Numbered from the stretch's first letter, positions 19,054 to 29,016 are shown. The stretch: DNA of 64,000 bases from Petrachloros mirabilis ULC683 (GCF_009939295.1 NZ_WVIC01000022.1:1-64000); one strand, 5' to 3'. Notes: generated by a model from the letters alone, not told the origin. Numbers and translations are program-made.

Positions 19054-20421
19054 TTAATGGGGACGGCCAGCAGCCATGGGACTTTGGGGCACAAGGTGAG
19101 ATGCGCGGGCTTGAAATCCCTGCTGACTCAGAGCGGCAACGGCAGCTTGGGCATCTTGGACGCGAAATTGTACCCCCAGACGCACCAATTGGCGGCGCGA
19201 TTGACCGGTGATATTGGCGATCACTGAGACTTTGCCTTCAGCGCGTTCCCCAGCTTGCGATCGCAGCACATCTCTGAGTTGCTGCTGCTTTTGAATATTG
19301 GCAGCATCTTGAGCCGGAATATCTACCAGTACCAGGCGCACCGCTTCAATTGGCTCGGCATCTTCAACAATCAACTGCACCCGTTCGTCCCGACGGTCAA
19401 CCTTACACCAAATCATCAACCGCTGATCTGCTGCAATATAGGAGCCAATCCGCTCAAAGCTGCGGGGGAAGACCACGCCCTCAGCCTTACCGGTGAGGTC
19501 TTCGAGTTGCACAATAGCCATGCGATCGCCCTTTTTGGTGACAATCGGCTTCACCTCAGTAATCAGGACAATGGCACTCAAGGTGACGTTATCCCGCTGC
19601 TCTTCTAAATCTGCCAAGCTGAAGGGTGCCATCAGGCGACCGGCTTTTTCTACTGCCTTCAGGGGATGGTTGGAGATGTAAAAGCCTAGCAATTCTTTTT
19701 CCAGGCGGAGCTTTTCAGCTTCAGGCAAATCTTCAACAGGGGGCGCTTTCGGAGCCGCATCAAAGGCAGCCGGAGCCTCAGCCACCGTAGCAGTTCCTCC
19801 CAGATCAAATAAATTACCTTGACCAATGGCTCGATCCTTAGCGCGAGACTGTGCCCACTCCAGCACCAGTTCTAAATCGTGAACGAGCTGATTGCGGTTC
19901 GGCTCTAAAGAGTCAAAAGCACCACAATGAATCAGCGCTTCTAGGGCGCGACGATTGACTACGCGGGGATCGATGCGATCACACAGATCCGCCAGGGATT
20001 GAAACGGCTCCGATGCTTCTCGGGCTTTGAGAATATCTTCGATGGCACCTTGGCCGACATTCCGCACCGCTGAGAGGCCAAACAAAATATGTTGATCCAG
20101 GGGCGTAAAATCCACCCCCGAGCGATTAATATCGGGAGGATCAACCTCAATTCCCATGGCCATGCAAGTGGCAATGTACTTTTGCACCTTGTCCTGGTCA
20201 CCACTGTTGGCCGTGAGCAAAGCCGCCATATACTCCACCGGAAAATTGGCTTTCAGGTAAGCAGTCTGGTAAGTAACGTAGCCGTAGGCCGTGGAGTGAG
20301 ACTTATTAAAGCAGTTGGATGCAATCACCCCACCCCGGATCAAAAAATTGTGGTGTTGGGGTAGCCCAATGTCATAGACAGGCTGCACTCCCAAAGAACG
20401 TCGGCGCACAATTTTGACCAT
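19054..20421 (-). CDS. dnaE: DNA polymerase III alpha subunit, C-terminal half with split-intein C-part
   Basis: 455 residues. Residues 1-36 are the C-terminal intein fragment ([19 protein letters not shown] ... [13 protein letters not shown]) ending with the essential His-free penultimate Ser and Asn36; Cys37 starts the extein as CFN, the standard +1 residues. The rest is the C-terminal part of DnaE with the helix-hairpin-helix and OB domains. Established knowledge: in many cyanobacteria dnaE is split into two distant genes, and the intein halves splice the two proteins together in trans. The N-terminal half must lie outside this window. Replicative polymerase, essential. Confidence 0.95.
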   Translation of the reverse strand: MVKIVRRRSLGVQPVYDIGLPQHHNFLIRGGVIASNCFNKSHSTAYGYVTYQTAYLKANFPVEYMAALLTANSGDQDKVQKYIATCMAMGIEVDPPDINRSGVDFTPLDQHILFGLSAVRNVGQGAIEDILKAREASEPFQSLADLCDRIDPRVVNRRALEALIHCGAFDSLEPNRNQLVHDLELVLEWAQSRAKDRAIGQGNLFDLGGTATVAEAPAAFDAAPKAPPVEDLPEAEKLRLEKELLGFYISNHPLKAVEKAGRLMAPFSLADLEEQRDNVTLSAIVLITEVKPIVTKKGDRMAIVQLEDLTGKAEGVVFPRSFERIGSYIAADQRLMIWCKVDRRDERVQLIVEDAEPIEAVRLVLVDIPAQDAANIQKQQQLRDVLRSQAGERAEGKVSVIANITGQSRRQLVRLGVQFRVQDAQAAVAALSQQGFQARASHLVPQSPMAAGRPH

Positions 20422-20644
20422 AGTGGACTCAATCTCTGCTTGATCAAATACCCAGTGCCATCCTAGCTTGTCTACCGCATTGGTGAGACCTCCCTCGGCC
20501 TGATGAGTAGGTCAGCAGCCTTAGCTTTTGACAGCAGATAATTTTATGCCTAAATTCCTATAAAATAGATCATCTATACTGTAACTAGTGATCCGTCAAA
20601 CTAAATTTAATAGATACCTGAGTGTCAGAAAGTTGAGGCCACCC

Positions 20645-21436
20645 ATGACGCCACCCCTGATCAAGACGGAAACCCCGGAAGCGGACGCCATAGTTACGGA
20701 GCTTGACATCAGCCATCTGGTCATCGAGGACGACTCTCCTGTGGACAATTTCCAATCTGAGAAGCAGCAGCGCTTACTCGTGGAACCCTTGTACAGCTCC
20801 CAATGCTTGCCCACACCCTTTCTAGCGGCTGCCAATGTGGGATTGTTTTATAAACTTCATGGCGAACCCATTGTCCCAGATGTCTTTCTCAGCCTGGGCG
20901 TCGAGTGTGCAAGTGACTTTTCTCAACGCCGTAATCGCACCTATTTTGTCTGGGAGTTTGGCAAGGCTCCCGATGTCTGCATAGAGATTGTGTCTAATCC
21001 AGACGGCGATGAGGTGGCCTTAAGTCAAAGGTCTAAGCGGAAAGGAAAAAATGCTTGCAAAAAGGACATTTACGCCCAGGTTGGTGTGCCGTACTATGTC
21101 GTATTTGACCCACTCCAGCAGATTCAGGGTGAGACCGAGATGCAAGGCGCACTGCTGCGGGTGTGGACATTGACCGGAGGACAATATCGAGAGCTAACCC
21201 CCGCAGACGGAATTGTCAATGTGAGTCAGTCGGTTTGGCTAGGAACCATCGGACTGGGGTTAACCCTGTGGGACGGATCCTTTGAAGAAACAGCAATAAG
21301 AACATGGCTGCGGTGGTGTAATGCCCAAGGACAAGTGATCTTGACAGGTGCTGAAGGGCAAGAAGCAGAACGCCAACGAGCCGATCTCCTAGCTCAGAAG
21401 CTCAGGGAGCTGGGAATAAATCCAGATGAGGTTTGA
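20645..21436 (+). CDS. Uma2 family putative endonuclease
   Basis: 263 residues from the Met at 20645; an upstream Met at 20588 is also in frame. Uma2/DUF820 proteins have a PD-(D/E)XK nuclease fold: visible are PDVFLSLG, PDVCIEIVS and the Lys-rich loop KRKGKNACKKDIYAQ before GVPYYVVFDP. The end (RADLLAQKLRELGINPDE) is the typical Uma2 coiled tail. Many copies exist per cyanobacterial genome and their role is not known. Confidence 0.88.
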   Translation: MTPPLIKTETPEADAIVTELDISHLVIEDDSPVDNFQSEKQQRLLVEPLYSSQCLPTPFLAAANVGLFYKLHGEPIVPDVFLSLGVECASDFSQRRNRTYFVWEFGKAPDVCIEIVSNPDGDEVALSQRSKRKGKNACKKDIYAQVGVPYYVVFDPLQQIQGETEMQGALLRVWTLTGGQYRELTPADGIVNVSQSVWLGTIGLGLTLWDGSFEETAIRTWLRWCNAQGQVILTGAEGQEAERQRADLLAQKLRELGINPDEV

Positions 21437-21474
21437 GCCAGCCTAAGCAACTAAAGTCTCGCTAATCGGGGCGT

Positions 21475-22056
21475 TTAGGTGGGGTGACTGAGGATTTGCC
21501 CAATAAAGTCGGTGGCACAGCAGCGCTGCTGTTGCCCAGCATGAACCCGCCAACCCCACACCCGCTGAGGGGCACGCCATAGATCTAGGTGTGTCACGGC
21601 TGGATCGGCATAAAAGTCAGCCGTAGAAGACTGACCGCCCCCTGTCGTCCAGTGAGTCCAGGAATCATGGCTGAGACGGTGAATGGGGAAGTCTCCCCAT
21701 AGGGGCACTCCCCAACCATCTAAGGCCATTAAGCACTGGACTTGCCCACCTTGATGCTGCCAAAGATGTGCCGCTCCTAGAGCGCCTACAACTCCGGCAC
21801 TGAAGCCGAGAAATGCAATGGCCACAGATGAGCTGCCCTCTCCCGTCTGGCTTGACTGAGGCTGGGGCAGCGATTGCCGCAAAAACTGCACAATTTGCCA
21901 AGATAAAACTGGCGACCTGTCAGGGGCGGGATAAACCAAGATCTGAAATTTAGAAAGCTGTGAATCCGGGTTCTTTTGCTGAGACCCCTCCAGTGCCTTT
22001 ACAAAAGCTACCGTGTCTTTTGCGAGATGAAACCCAGGACAAATCAAACAAATCAT
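21475..22056 (-). CDS. Alpha/beta-hydrolase-like hypothetical protein
   Basis: 193 residues from the Met at 22056 (MICLICPGFHLAKDTVAF). GFSAG in the middle fits a nucleophile elbow (GxSxG), and CPGFH could form the oxyanion region. It is otherwise typical of conserved cyanobacterial hypotheticals. Substrate unknown. Divergent from the carbonic anhydrase gene with ~100 bp between. Confidence 0.6.
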   Translation of the reverse strand: MICLICPGFHLAKDTVAFVKALEGSQQKNPDSQLSKFQILVYPAPDRSPVLSWQIVQFLRQSLPQPQSSQTGEGSSSVAIAFLGFSAGVVGALGAAHLWQHQGGQVQCLMALDGWGVPLWGDFPIHRLSHDSWTHWTTGGGQSSTADFYADPAVTHLDLWRAPQRVWGWRVHAGQQQRCCATDFIGQILSHPT

Positions 22057-22154
22057 GGGCAAATGCCGCCACCAAGCCAACAGGGGTGGCCATAAGGGGC
22101 ACTGGCAAAACCTCTTGAAGCTAAAGTTTTACCTGTCAATATTGTATCCTGGCA

Positions 22155-22754
22155 ATGATTTCACCCGCAGTCACCCAAGATTTCGCTCCAGAAAACTGGA
22201 GGCTGCCACCCACGAGGACGCTTTGTGTGATCTTTCCCCACTACTGGCCTCAACCAGATTTAACTCCAGCCGCTTTTGTCGCTGCCAATGCCACCGTGGT
22301 GGGCAACGTCAAACTGGGAGCGGGCACTAGTCTTTGGTACGGTGCGGTGCTACGGGGGGATGTTTCCCCGATCCTCGTTGGTGCCCATACCAATATTCAA
22401 GATGGGGCCATTCTCCATGGCGACCCAGGGCTGCCCACCGTTCTCGAAGATTATGTCACCGTGGGTCACCGGGCAGTCATCCACGCAGCCCACATTGAGC
22501 GGGGTAGTTTAATTGGGATTGGTGCCATCATCCTCAGTGGGGTTCGAGTGGGCGCTGGCAGCATCATTGGGGCGGGAGCCGTAGTTTCCAAATCTGTCCC
22601 ACCTCAGTCTTTGTGGGTGGGGATACCCGCTAAGCCCCAGCGCCAGGTCAGCGACGAGGAGTCTGCGGAACTGATCGTTCATGCCCAGCACTATGAAAAA
22701 CTAGCTCTCGTTCACGCCAATGGTGGCACTGACTTAGGATTTGATTTGGATTGA
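22155..22754 (+). CDS. Gamma-class carbonic anhydrase family protein
   Basis: 199 residues with the left-handed beta-helix hexapeptide repeats (VVGNVKLGAGTSLWYGAVLRGD) and the zinc-ligand histidines of the gamma class: ILHGD, TVGHRAVIHAAH. It matches the YrdA/PaaY type rather than CcmM, as it lacks RuBisCO-small-subunit-like repeats. Trimeric enzyme or scaffold. The glycosyltransferase gene starts three bases after its stop, so the two are likely cotranscribed. Confidence 0.85.
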   Translation: MISPAVTQDFAPENWRLPPTRTLCVIFPHYWPQPDLTPAAFVAANATVVGNVKLGAGTSLWYGAVLRGDVSPILVGAHTNIQDGAILHGDPGLPTVLEDYVTVGHRAVIHAAHIERGSLIGIGAIILSGVRVGAGSIIGAGAVVSKSVPPQSLWVGIPAKPQRQVSDEESAELIVHAQHYEKLALVHANGGTDLGFDLD

Positions 22755-22757
22755 AGG

Positions 22758-23756
22758 ATGCGTAAGCTGTACTTTTTATTGCCCGGCACCACCCGCCCCT
22801 TTCACTGCGGCGGTCTGTGGGCCGAGTTAAAAACGCTCAGGCTCGCTCAGCAGGTGTGTGCAGCTCAAATTGTTACTTACCGACAGCGGGAACCCGACAC
22901 GTTGTTTTTGGCAGATCTGTTACGACAGCCTCCTGAAGATGTTATTTTTGTGGCCAGTTGGGGCTTTGATGTGGCCAAGTTAGCCCGGAAACTGCGCGAT
23001 CGCAACCTCCTTTACCATGCCCACAGTGCTGGCTATGGCTTCCGGCTACCTGCCGCCGTTCCCATCATGACCGTGAGTCGCAATACCCTGGGGTACTGGG
23101 GGCAACAGGCTCCCCACTCTTTGCTCTATTACCTACCCAACCAAATCTCAGAAGAGTTTCGAGATCAGGGGCTAAAGCGAGACATTGATGTGCTGGTGCA
23201 TCCCCGCAAATCTTCACAGTACCTCATGGAGCAGTTGGTGCCTGCCTTGAAGTCACGCTGTCGGGTACAGGTTATTGATGGCTTTGTCGAAGATCTAGCC
23301 GCCTTGTTTAGCCGCTCCCATATCTATCTTTACGACTCTGCTGAATACTGGGCTATGCAAGGGGTCACCGAAGGGTTTGGCCTGCAACCCCTAGAGGCTA
23401 TGGCCTGTGGCTGCCAGGTATTTTCCAGCATCAACCATGGCCTCTCCGATTATTTAGATCCGGGGTTTAACTGCCACAAAATTGCTGGATACTCTACTCC
23501 CTTTGATGTGCAACGCATTTTACAGGTGCTAAAGACAGCCTCCCCACCCCCAGTCTCTGAGGCGTTGTTTCAGGAGTATCGCCTTGAAAATATCCTGGCC
23601 AAACTTGAGGTCATCTTAGCCGAACTTAATCTCTTTTTTGACTATAAACAACAGCACCCTGGTGATATTGATGCCTTGACGAGATCGCGGCTTTGGCGGC
23701 TCCGGGGACAGCGCCTCTGGCAAAAACTGAAGCAAAAGATCGCCAACAGTCCCTAG
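22758..23756 (+). CDS. Glycosyltransferase (GT4-like)
   Basis: 332 residues. The C-terminal Rossmann half has the donor-binding motif [20 protein letters not shown], typical of GT-B family 4 enzymes with the E-x7-E pattern. The N-terminal half is less standard ([20 protein letters not shown]), with a conserved GG near the acceptor site. Acceptor and sugar unknown. It overlaps the end of pcyA by four bases on the opposite strand. Confidence 0.8.
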   Translation: MRKLYFLLPGTTRPFHCGGLWAELKTLRLAQQVCAAQIVTYRQREPDTLFLADLLRQPPEDVIFVASWGFDVAKLARKLRDRNLLYHAHSAGYGFRLPAAVPIMTVSRNTLGYWGQQAPHSLLYYLPNQISEEFRDQGLKRDIDVLVHPRKSSQYLMEQLVPALKSRCRVQVIDGFVEDLAALFSRSHIYLYDSAEYWAMQGVTEGFGLQPLEAMACGCQVFSSINHGLSDYLDPGFNCHKIAGYSTPFDVQRILQVLKTASPPPVSEALFQEYRLENILAKLEVILAELNLFFDYKQQHPGDIDALTRSRLWRLRGQRLWQKLKQKIANSP

Positions 23757-24505
23757 TGCTCTGGCAAGTCAAATAAGACCGTCGTCAGGTATCGGTAGGC
23801 CCATTCTTTACCAAAGGCTTTCTCTAGAATGCGACGGGTTTTGTCGTTTTGCTGCTGCTGAGTGCAGTAGCGATGTTGTCCGGCTAGCACCTGAGTTCGA
23901 TCTGCCCCAGAAACAGGCTCAGCCGCTAGAGCTTGCTGGCAGTGAATCCGTAGGAAATCGACTGCCCGCTCTACAAACTGATTTTCTTCGTCAGGGTTAA
24001 CTGGACGCACAAATAAGCAAAATTCTGAAAAGATATCTCCCCAAGCAGGTAAGTCCCGAGGGTGGGAGAACTGACGCTGAGGTAACTGGCTCAGCGGTTG
24101 ACGATAGGAGTTGGGAAGCTGATCCATCGGTACAACTGGCGAAAGATCTGCGATCGCAGCAGTAATCTGACCCCGCGCCCCCACAATATCTGTACCAAAC
24201 ATGGGCAGCGCATACTCCGGGCGCGGAAACATCACACAGTGGAGAATATCCAGCCCTGCCCCCACTTGTGCTAGCTCTAGGTGCATCTTACGAAATTGCC
24301 GACACTGATAACAGCGGTTTTCAATCACCAACCGCTCTCCCTCTAGTCGCCCCTCGATGTAGCCCAAATCATGGGGCAACTCATAGGGAGTCAACTCAAA
24401 AAACTGATGCCAGAGAACTTCAATTCCGTCGGCCCACACTTGAATCATGGGGTGCTGTTGACCCCGGATTGAAGTCGGCGTATCTACAGACATAAGTTTA
24501 GACAT
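23753..24505 (-). CDS. pcyA: Phycocyanobilin:ferredoxin oxidoreductase PcyA
   Basis: Reduces biliverdin IXalpha to phycocyanobilin in two steps with ferredoxin. 250 residues from the Met at 24505, or 246 from 24493; the frame is open further upstream to 24631 but that part overlaps the cpcL end. Active-site residues are visible: Glu77 in HLELA, His89 in [10 protein letters not shown], Asp106 in FGTDIVG. Lies just downstream of cpcL on the same strand, so bilin synthesis and the linker of a phycocyanin rod are side by side. Confidence 0.93.
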   Translation of the reverse strand: MSKLMSVDTPTSIRGQQHPMIQVWADGIEVLWHQFFELTPYELPHDLGYIEGRLEGERLVIENRCYQCRQFRKMHLELAQVGAGLDILHCVMFPRPEYALPMFGTDIVGARGQITAAIADLSPVVPMDQLPNSYRQPLSQLPQRQFSHPRDLPAWGDIFSEFCLFVRPVNPDEENQFVERAVDFLRIHCQQALAAEPVSGADRTQVLAGQHRYCTQQQQNDKTRRILEKAFGKEWAYRYLTTVLFDLPEH

Positions 24506-24596
24506 GAAAAACGAGCACAAAAGGGAGCTGGCCTTGCAGCTAGCCCCCCAATTGTAGAATGCTGTCAACCTTCTCCAGCCAACAGGTACAAAACGT

Positions 24597-25334
24597 TTAG
24601 ATTTTGACCCATCCAAACCAAGACAAAACAACCCACAGAATGCCTAAACTCAGCAGCGCTGAACCCATATAGGCAAAAGCCCCGCCCAGTTGTTGCACCT
24701 TGAGCGAGGGCATCCCAGAACCGGGAACATAGCGATTAGCAGAGAAATTGTAGCCCAGGGCATTAAGCTTTTCTAGGTGGCTCTGATCGTAGCGAGGAAG
24801 TCGGGCAAAGGGCAGATCTCCCTGTGGGTGCTGGGGCAAGATGCGGCGGCGCTGGTAGGGAACCGTATTTTCGCCAAAGGCATTAAGGAACTCTTTACTG
24901 CTCAGAAGCGCTTCCACCAAGCCATTCAGCCCTTGGGTGGCCAGCACAATCGACCAGGCCATTTTTTCGCGATCACTGTAGATATCTCGTCCAAGGAGAC
25001 GCTGAACGCACATCTGCGCCACGCGATAGTTATTGTTGGGGTCATAGTTGCGAGAGCGAAAGACTTCAGAGGTCGCCAATCCCTGGATAAATCCTCGTAC
25101 TGTCAGCTTCCCAGCTCGTAACTGCGACTCTAAGACCGGTTGGCGGGAACTCGCAGTCATTTGTTGCTCATTGAAGACCTGGCGATAGGCCGCCTGAATC
25201 AGATCATCCATATCAGAATTTGTGAGATGATCCGCAGTGGTATAAATATGCGGGCTTTCATCACCGGGAATTTCAAAGCCCGAAACGCGTTGATTTTGTG
25301 AAGTGGGCGCATATTCAAGTAAGGCAATAGACAT
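24597..25334 (-). CDS. cpcL: CpcL, membrane-anchored phycobilisome rod linker (CpcG2 type)
   Basis: 245 residues from the Met at 25334 ([17 protein letters not shown]). The N-terminal ~180 residues are the Pfam phycobilisome linker domain ([34 protein letters not shown]). The C-terminus carries a clear transmembrane helix ([20 protein letters not shown]) instead of the core-binding tail of CpcG1. Established knowledge: CpcL forms rod-only phycobilisomes that pass energy mainly to photosystem I. Next to pcyA. The core-type cpcG is not in this window. Confidence 0.9.
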   Translation of the reverse strand: MSIALLEYAPTSQNQRVSGFEIPGDESPHIYTTADHLTNSDMDDLIQAAYRQVFNEQQMTASSRQPVLESQLRAGKLTVRGFIQGLATSEVFRSRNYDPNNNYRVAQMCVQRLLGRDIYSDREKMAWSIVLATQGLNGLVEALLSSKEFLNAFGENTVPYQRRRILPQHPQGDLPFARLPRYDQSHLEKLNALGYNFSANRYVPGSGMPSLKVQQLGGAFAYMGSALLSLGILWVVLSWFGWVKI

Positions 25335-25686
25335 ATCGCACTCCCAATCATTAAAAAAAGTCAATTCGAGGATTAGACAGCCCCAAAGACTGATATGTGA
25401 AGCAAAAAAAAGCCAATAGAGCTTATGTTTTAGCCTACGCGAAGCGACTCCCCCTAAGGATATTCGTCAAAATCTGTAATAACAAAAATAAACGCAGGTG
25501 CATCAGTCCCTTCGCGGCAAGTATCTCAATGAACCAACCCTAAATCAAAGCTTTTGACTGGCGTACCCGTCCCCAAAAACGTAAAGGAAAATTACAGACT
25601 CGCGCCCAAAATTAAGATTCATGAGCGACACTCCGATTGCCTAACCCAATTCTGCTACCTTCGTGAAGAGTTCATGCTTCAAGATT
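25335..25686. other. Promoter-bearing gap between divergent genes
   Basis: About 350 bp, AT-rich, holding the cpcL promoter and the promoter of the next gene. A short string CTACGCGAAGCGACTCCCC (25434-25452) is of a kind often seen in cyanobacterial intergenic repeats. No gene is seen. Confidence 0.5.
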
Positions 25687-25998
25687 ATGCCCAAAGCGCT
25701 AACTGATTTTGTGTCCCGCTGGTGTCAAGAAAACGGCTGGACAGATTTGTTTGTCGATCACTGTGAATTTTGGGCGTTTCCTCCGGGTGCAGTCATGCCC
25801 TTGCCGATTCCTGCGGATGTGATGGCAGGCTATATCAGCACTCGACAGTTGCCCCGACAAGAGAAGCTCCTCTACGGAGTGGCGATTGGAGTGGCTGCGA
25901 TCGCAGCCACCTTGAGCTTTAGCATCAAGTCTCCCATGCCCCTTGTCCTTGCCTTTGGGCTGTGTGCCCTATTAATCGCCCGACTAGACGACGACTAG
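25687..25998 (+). CDS. Small membrane protein of unknown function
   Basis: 103 residues from the Met at 25687 (MPKALTDFVSRWCQENGW). N-terminal soluble half with several aromatics, then two hydrophobic helices (about 62-78 and 83-99) and an acidic end RLDDD. No family is recognised, but codon use is normal. Convergent with ndhJ, 17 bp apart. Confidence 0.6.
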   Translation: MPKALTDFVSRWCQENGWTDLFVDHCEFWAFPPGAVMPLPIPADVMAGYISTRQLPRQEKLLYGVAIGVAAIAATLSFSIKSPMPLVLAFGLCALLIARLDDD

Positions 25999-26015
25999 AC
26001 GCCGAAATTCAGCCC

Positions 26016-26579
26016 TTAGTAGGCATCCTGGAGTTCATAAAAGTCAGGACTGATGTAATCTTTGCGCATCGGCCAACCCACCCAATCTTCTGGCATTAGC
26101 AATCGCTTCAGGTTCGGGTGTCCTTCGTAGACAATGCCGTACATGTCGTAGCTTTCGCGCTCTTGCCAGTCAGCCGTTTTCCAAATCCAGTACAGAGAAG
26201 CAACGCGGGGGTCTTCTCGGGGCAAAAATACCTTGACTCGGATCTCCTGGGCACCCTCAGCATCCTGGGTGAGCTTGACAAGATGATACATGCTCACAAG
26301 GGGTTTGCCGGGGCCATCATCATATCCAGCTTGGCATTGCATATAGTTGAATCCGTAGGCATAGAGCGCCGTTGCCACTGGAATCAACACCTCGCGGTCA
26401 ACTTTCAGGATTTCCACCCCCAAGCGGTCAACCCCCAGAAAGTCATGGTCAAGCCCATCATCACTGAGTTGGCGCGAAATCGGGCCAGCTTCAACGATGG
26501 CAGTCTCTTCAGCTAGTTCTGAAGCAGCCTCTTCAGCCGAATTAGGGGTTTTCTTGTCATCTTGAGAGGCATCAGACAC
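26016..26579 (-). CDS. ndhJ: NAD(P)H-quinone oxidoreductase subunit J (NdhJ)
   Basis: Peripheral-arm subunit of the cyanobacterial NDH-1 complex (homologue of the 30-kDa/NuoC subunit) in cyclic electron flow and respiration. 187 residues; the start is GTG at 26579 with AAGGAG ten bases upstream. The conserved family segment is [30 protein letters not shown]. It normally follows ndhK in an ndhC-ndhK-ndhJ operon; here a tnpB gene ends 36 bp upstream. Confidence 0.95.
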   Translation of the reverse strand: MSDASQDDKKTPNSAEEAASELAEETAIVEAGPISRQLSDDGLDHDFLGVDRLGVEILKVDREVLIPVATALYAYGFNYMQCQAGYDDGPGKPLVSMYHLVKLTQDAEGAQEIRVKVFLPREDPRVASLYWIWKTADWQERESYDMYGIVYEGHPNLKRLLMPEDWVGWPMRKDYISPDFYELQDAY

Positions 26580-26599
26580 AGCAATACAGCTCCTTGAAC

Positions 26600-27910
26600 A
26601 ACGGCATTGACATACTCATCCAACCAACCTGACGGTATGGTTGGAGATTCTTTGAGTCACCCCAAAGATTTCCTGCTTCAACACCAGTTGACTAGACACC
26701 ATTACTGATGCCCCCGTCACCTCGACTCGACAGGCATTTTCGATTCCCCGTTGCCCACGGGTACAAATCACTTGTGCCGCTGCAATATCCCTCGGCTTGA
26801 TTGAACCGCAATCAGGACATTGATGCACTCTTACGCTCAGATCTTTTTTGACCTCAGCCCCACAGTCTGGGCACTCCTGAGACGTGCCCCGTGCATCAAC
26901 TTTGGCGTAAAACACATCGCGCTTAAAGCACACCCAAGGCAGGATTTGATTGGCAAATTGCCCCAGCCCAGCGTCTAAAGTGTGTTTGCCCAGCATTCCT
27001 TTCGCCATGATGCGGAAGTCTAAGTCTTCCACAAACACCATCCCAGACTGATTGCACAGATGATGGGCTAACTTAAAATGCCAGTCTTTACGAGTGTCAG
27101 CAATGCGTTGATGCACTCTTCCAATTTTCTTCTGAAGTTTCAGCCAGTTTGCTGAACCCTTTTGCTTGGTCTTCAATCTGCGTTGCAGCAATGTCAGCTT
27201 GCGGTGCAGTTTGTTGAAAAAGCGAGGACGCTTGACCTGTTCTCCATCGGAAGTTGAGAGAAAATACTCCAAGCCCACATCAATCCCGAGCGGATGACCA
27301 TGAGCCATTGTGCTCGGAATGTTCACCTCAGCTTCAAGGCTAAGCATGACAAAGTATCCTGACGCCTTGCGAACAATCCGAGCTTGCTTAACTTGCAACA
27401 GTGCCGGAATCTCCCGTGACCATCGAACCTTAACAAGTCCCAGTTGCGGCAATTTGATTCCCTCTGTGCTGATGCAGTTTTTAAGCATCTGAGGGAAGAC
27501 AAAACTTCGCATCCGATTCGGTTTCTTGAACCGTGGCAATCCTGAACGTTTTAAGCGCCAAGACTCCCAACTATTTTCCAGTTTCCTAAGAACCTGTTGA
27601 AGGACCTGAGCGTTAACGGTCTTGAGCCTGGGGAAATCAGCCTTCGCCGATGTCAGTGCTTTGCATTGACGCGCATAAACAGGAAACGGGGCATCGGCAC
27701 TCAGAATAAATTCCTGCCGAATCGAACAGGTATTTACGGGGCACTTGCGAGAATCGAGCCAGTCTTTGCGCTCCCGCAGGGTAAAATTCCAGACATTGCG
27801 GCACACATCAAGAATGTCCTCAATCTCTGCAACCTGCTCTGAGGTTGGCTCTAGCTTAAATTCCCACGTCATGTTTAGCATGTAACCATTATAACCTACA
27901 AAGCAAATTT
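26600..27910 (-). mobile_element. IS200/IS605-group (IS1341-like) element carrying only tnpB
   Basis: Holds a single tnpB and no tnpA. A small hairpin near the gene's 3' end (CCAACCA at 26620-26626 with TGGTTGG at 26638-26644) may be the right-end palindrome and part of the guide RNA. A weaker palindrome GCAAATTTGC lies at 27903-27912. Exact ends are not fixed. It occupies the place where ndhK is expected. Confidence 0.6.
26616..27881 (-). CDS. tnpB: RNA-guided endonuclease TnpB
   Basis: 421 residues. RuvC-like active-site residues are in place: Asp201 (LGIDVGLEY), Glu285 (VFVEDLDF), Asp365 (KPRDIAAAQ); the four-Cys zinc finger is complete (Cys 337, 340, 355, 358). So the nuclease seems intact. 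Established knowledge: TnpB proteins cut DNA guided by an RNA from the element's right end and help keep the element. The frame has normal length. It lies on the same strand as ndhC and ndhJ, between them. Confidence 0.92.
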   Translation of the reverse strand: MLNMTWEFKLEPTSEQVAEIEDILDVCRNVWNFTLRERKDWLDSRKCPVNTCSIRQEFILSADAPFPVYARQCKALTSAKADFPRLKTVNAQVLQQVLRKLENSWESWRLKRSGLPRFKKPNRMRSFVFPQMLKNCISTEGIKLPQLGLVKVRWSREIPALLQVKQARIVRKASGYFVMLSLEAEVNIPSTMAHGHPLGIDVGLEYFLSTSDGEQVKRPRFFNKLHRKLTLLQRRLKTKQKGSANWLKLQKKIGRVHQRIADTRKDWHFKLAHHLCNQSGMVFVEDLDFRIMAKGMLGKHTLDAGLGQFANQILPWVCFKRDVFYAKVDARGTSQECPDCGAEVKKDLSVRVHQCPDCGSIKPRDIAAAQVICTRGQRGIENACRVEVTGASVMVSSQLVLKQEIFGVTQRISNHTVRLVG

Positions 27911-28058
27911 GCGTTTTGTAAGCATGGCTGATAGCTCCCTCTGGTCGCCCGCCGCTGCTTCGCGCGTCCTTCGGCCTACACCACCCCCCAAGCCTTTGGC
28001 TATGGGCGGAGCACTGCGACGGATCTTGGTAGGGGGAAGCCTCCCGAGTGGGGAAACC
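27882..28058. other. Gap between tnpB and ndhC, without ndhK remnant
   Basis: Both strands were read for the conserved start of NdhK; none was found. The region has a GC-rich repeat-like stretch (CCGCTGCTTCGCGCGTCCTT) and the possible left end of the tnpB element. Confidence 0.55.
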
Positions 28059-28421
28059 TTAAGACCATTCGAGGGCACCTTTGCGCCAGGCATAGACCAA
28101 GCCCACAATGAGAATGGCAATAAAAATCAGGGCTTCAATAAACGCTAAAACGCCTAAACGATGGAATGCCACCGCCCAAGGGTATAGAAAGACCGTTTCT
28201 ACGTCAAAAATGACGAACACCAGGGCAAACATGTAGTAGCGGATATTGAACTGAATCCAAGCCCCACCAAAGGGCTCCATCCCAGATTCATAGGTCGTGC
28301 GCCGTTCAGGGCCGCGATTGCTGGGACGTAGCAGCTTGGATGCACTCAGGGCGAGTACAGGAACCAGACTGCATAGCAGCAGAAAACCTAAAAAATATTC
28401 GTAGCCGATTAAAGTAAACAC
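28059..28421 (-). CDS. ndhC: NAD(P)H-quinone oxidoreductase subunit 3 (NdhC)
   Basis: Membrane subunit of NDH-1. 120 residues with three helices; the conserved loop [20 protein letters not shown] (about 40-60) lies between helices 1 and 2 and contains the family motif (with YESG in place of the Cys-bearing loop of other NuoA homologues). Full length. The gene after it should be ndhK, but a tnpB element is found instead. Confidence 0.95.
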   Translation of the reverse strand: MFTLIGYEYFLGFLLLCSLVPVLALSASKLLRPSNRGPERRTTYESGMEPFGGAWIQFNIRYYMFALVFVIFDVETVFLYPWAVAFHRLGVLAFIEALIFIAILIVGLVYAWRKGALEWS

Positions 28422-28494
28422 CAGGAACTTGTGATCCGACTAAAGGTGCAATCGCGTTCGTCACATATTATAAGTGGAGTCTGGAGATTTGCGG

Positions 28495-29016
28495 ATGCCA
28501 TCCCCCGAAAAACAGCCCCCCACGGGTCATCAACAACAGCACCAGGCCAATGAGCGCACTTATCTGGCCTGGCTGCGTACTTCTTTAGCACTGATTGGGT
28601 TTGGATTTGCGATCGCCCGGTTTGGCCTATTGATTCGTCAACTCGAAACCGCTGTCACGCCCTCAGACCCCACGGGCTCCAACTGGGTCAATTCCGAAGT
28701 CTTGGGGATTGGCATGGTGGTGGTCGGCATTGTGATTTTGCTGACCTCTGCTTGGGACTACAACCGGGTGTACTGGCAAATTGAACAGGGCGGCTATCGC
28801 CCCAATCGCTGGCTGGTGTTTTTGATGACCGGAATTGTGGCAATTTTAGGCATACTTAGCATTCCTCTGATTCTCTGGCGGGAAACAGGCTCCTCCAGAA
28901 GCAATTTAAGCTCTCGCTTGCAGCCGCCCGTGCCCCTAGTTCACGCCAAACTCTATGGTCAAATTGTCAAGTTAGGGGCAGTGCCTTTACGAAGCCGCAG
29001 AGATTCTAGATCTTAG
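28495..29016 (+). CDS. DUF202 (YidH-type) membrane protein
   Basis: 173 residues from the Met at 28495 (MPSPEKQPPTGHQQQH). The motif ANERTYLAWLRTSLALIGFGFAIARFG opens the DUF202 domain; three helices follow at about 30-50, 75-95 and 112-132. The last ~40 residues (from SSRSNL) are polar and unlike the family, so the end may have been replaced or extended up to the VapC gene's stop. Function unknown. Confidence 0.75.
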   Translation: MPSPEKQPPTGHQQQHQANERTYLAWLRTSLALIGFGFAIARFGLLIRQLETAVTPSDPTGSNWVNSEVLGIGMVVVGIVILLTSAWDYNRVYWQIEQGGYRPNRWLVFLMTGIVAILGILSIPLILWRETGSSRSNLSSRLQPPVPLVHAKLYGQIVKLGAVPLRSRRDSRS

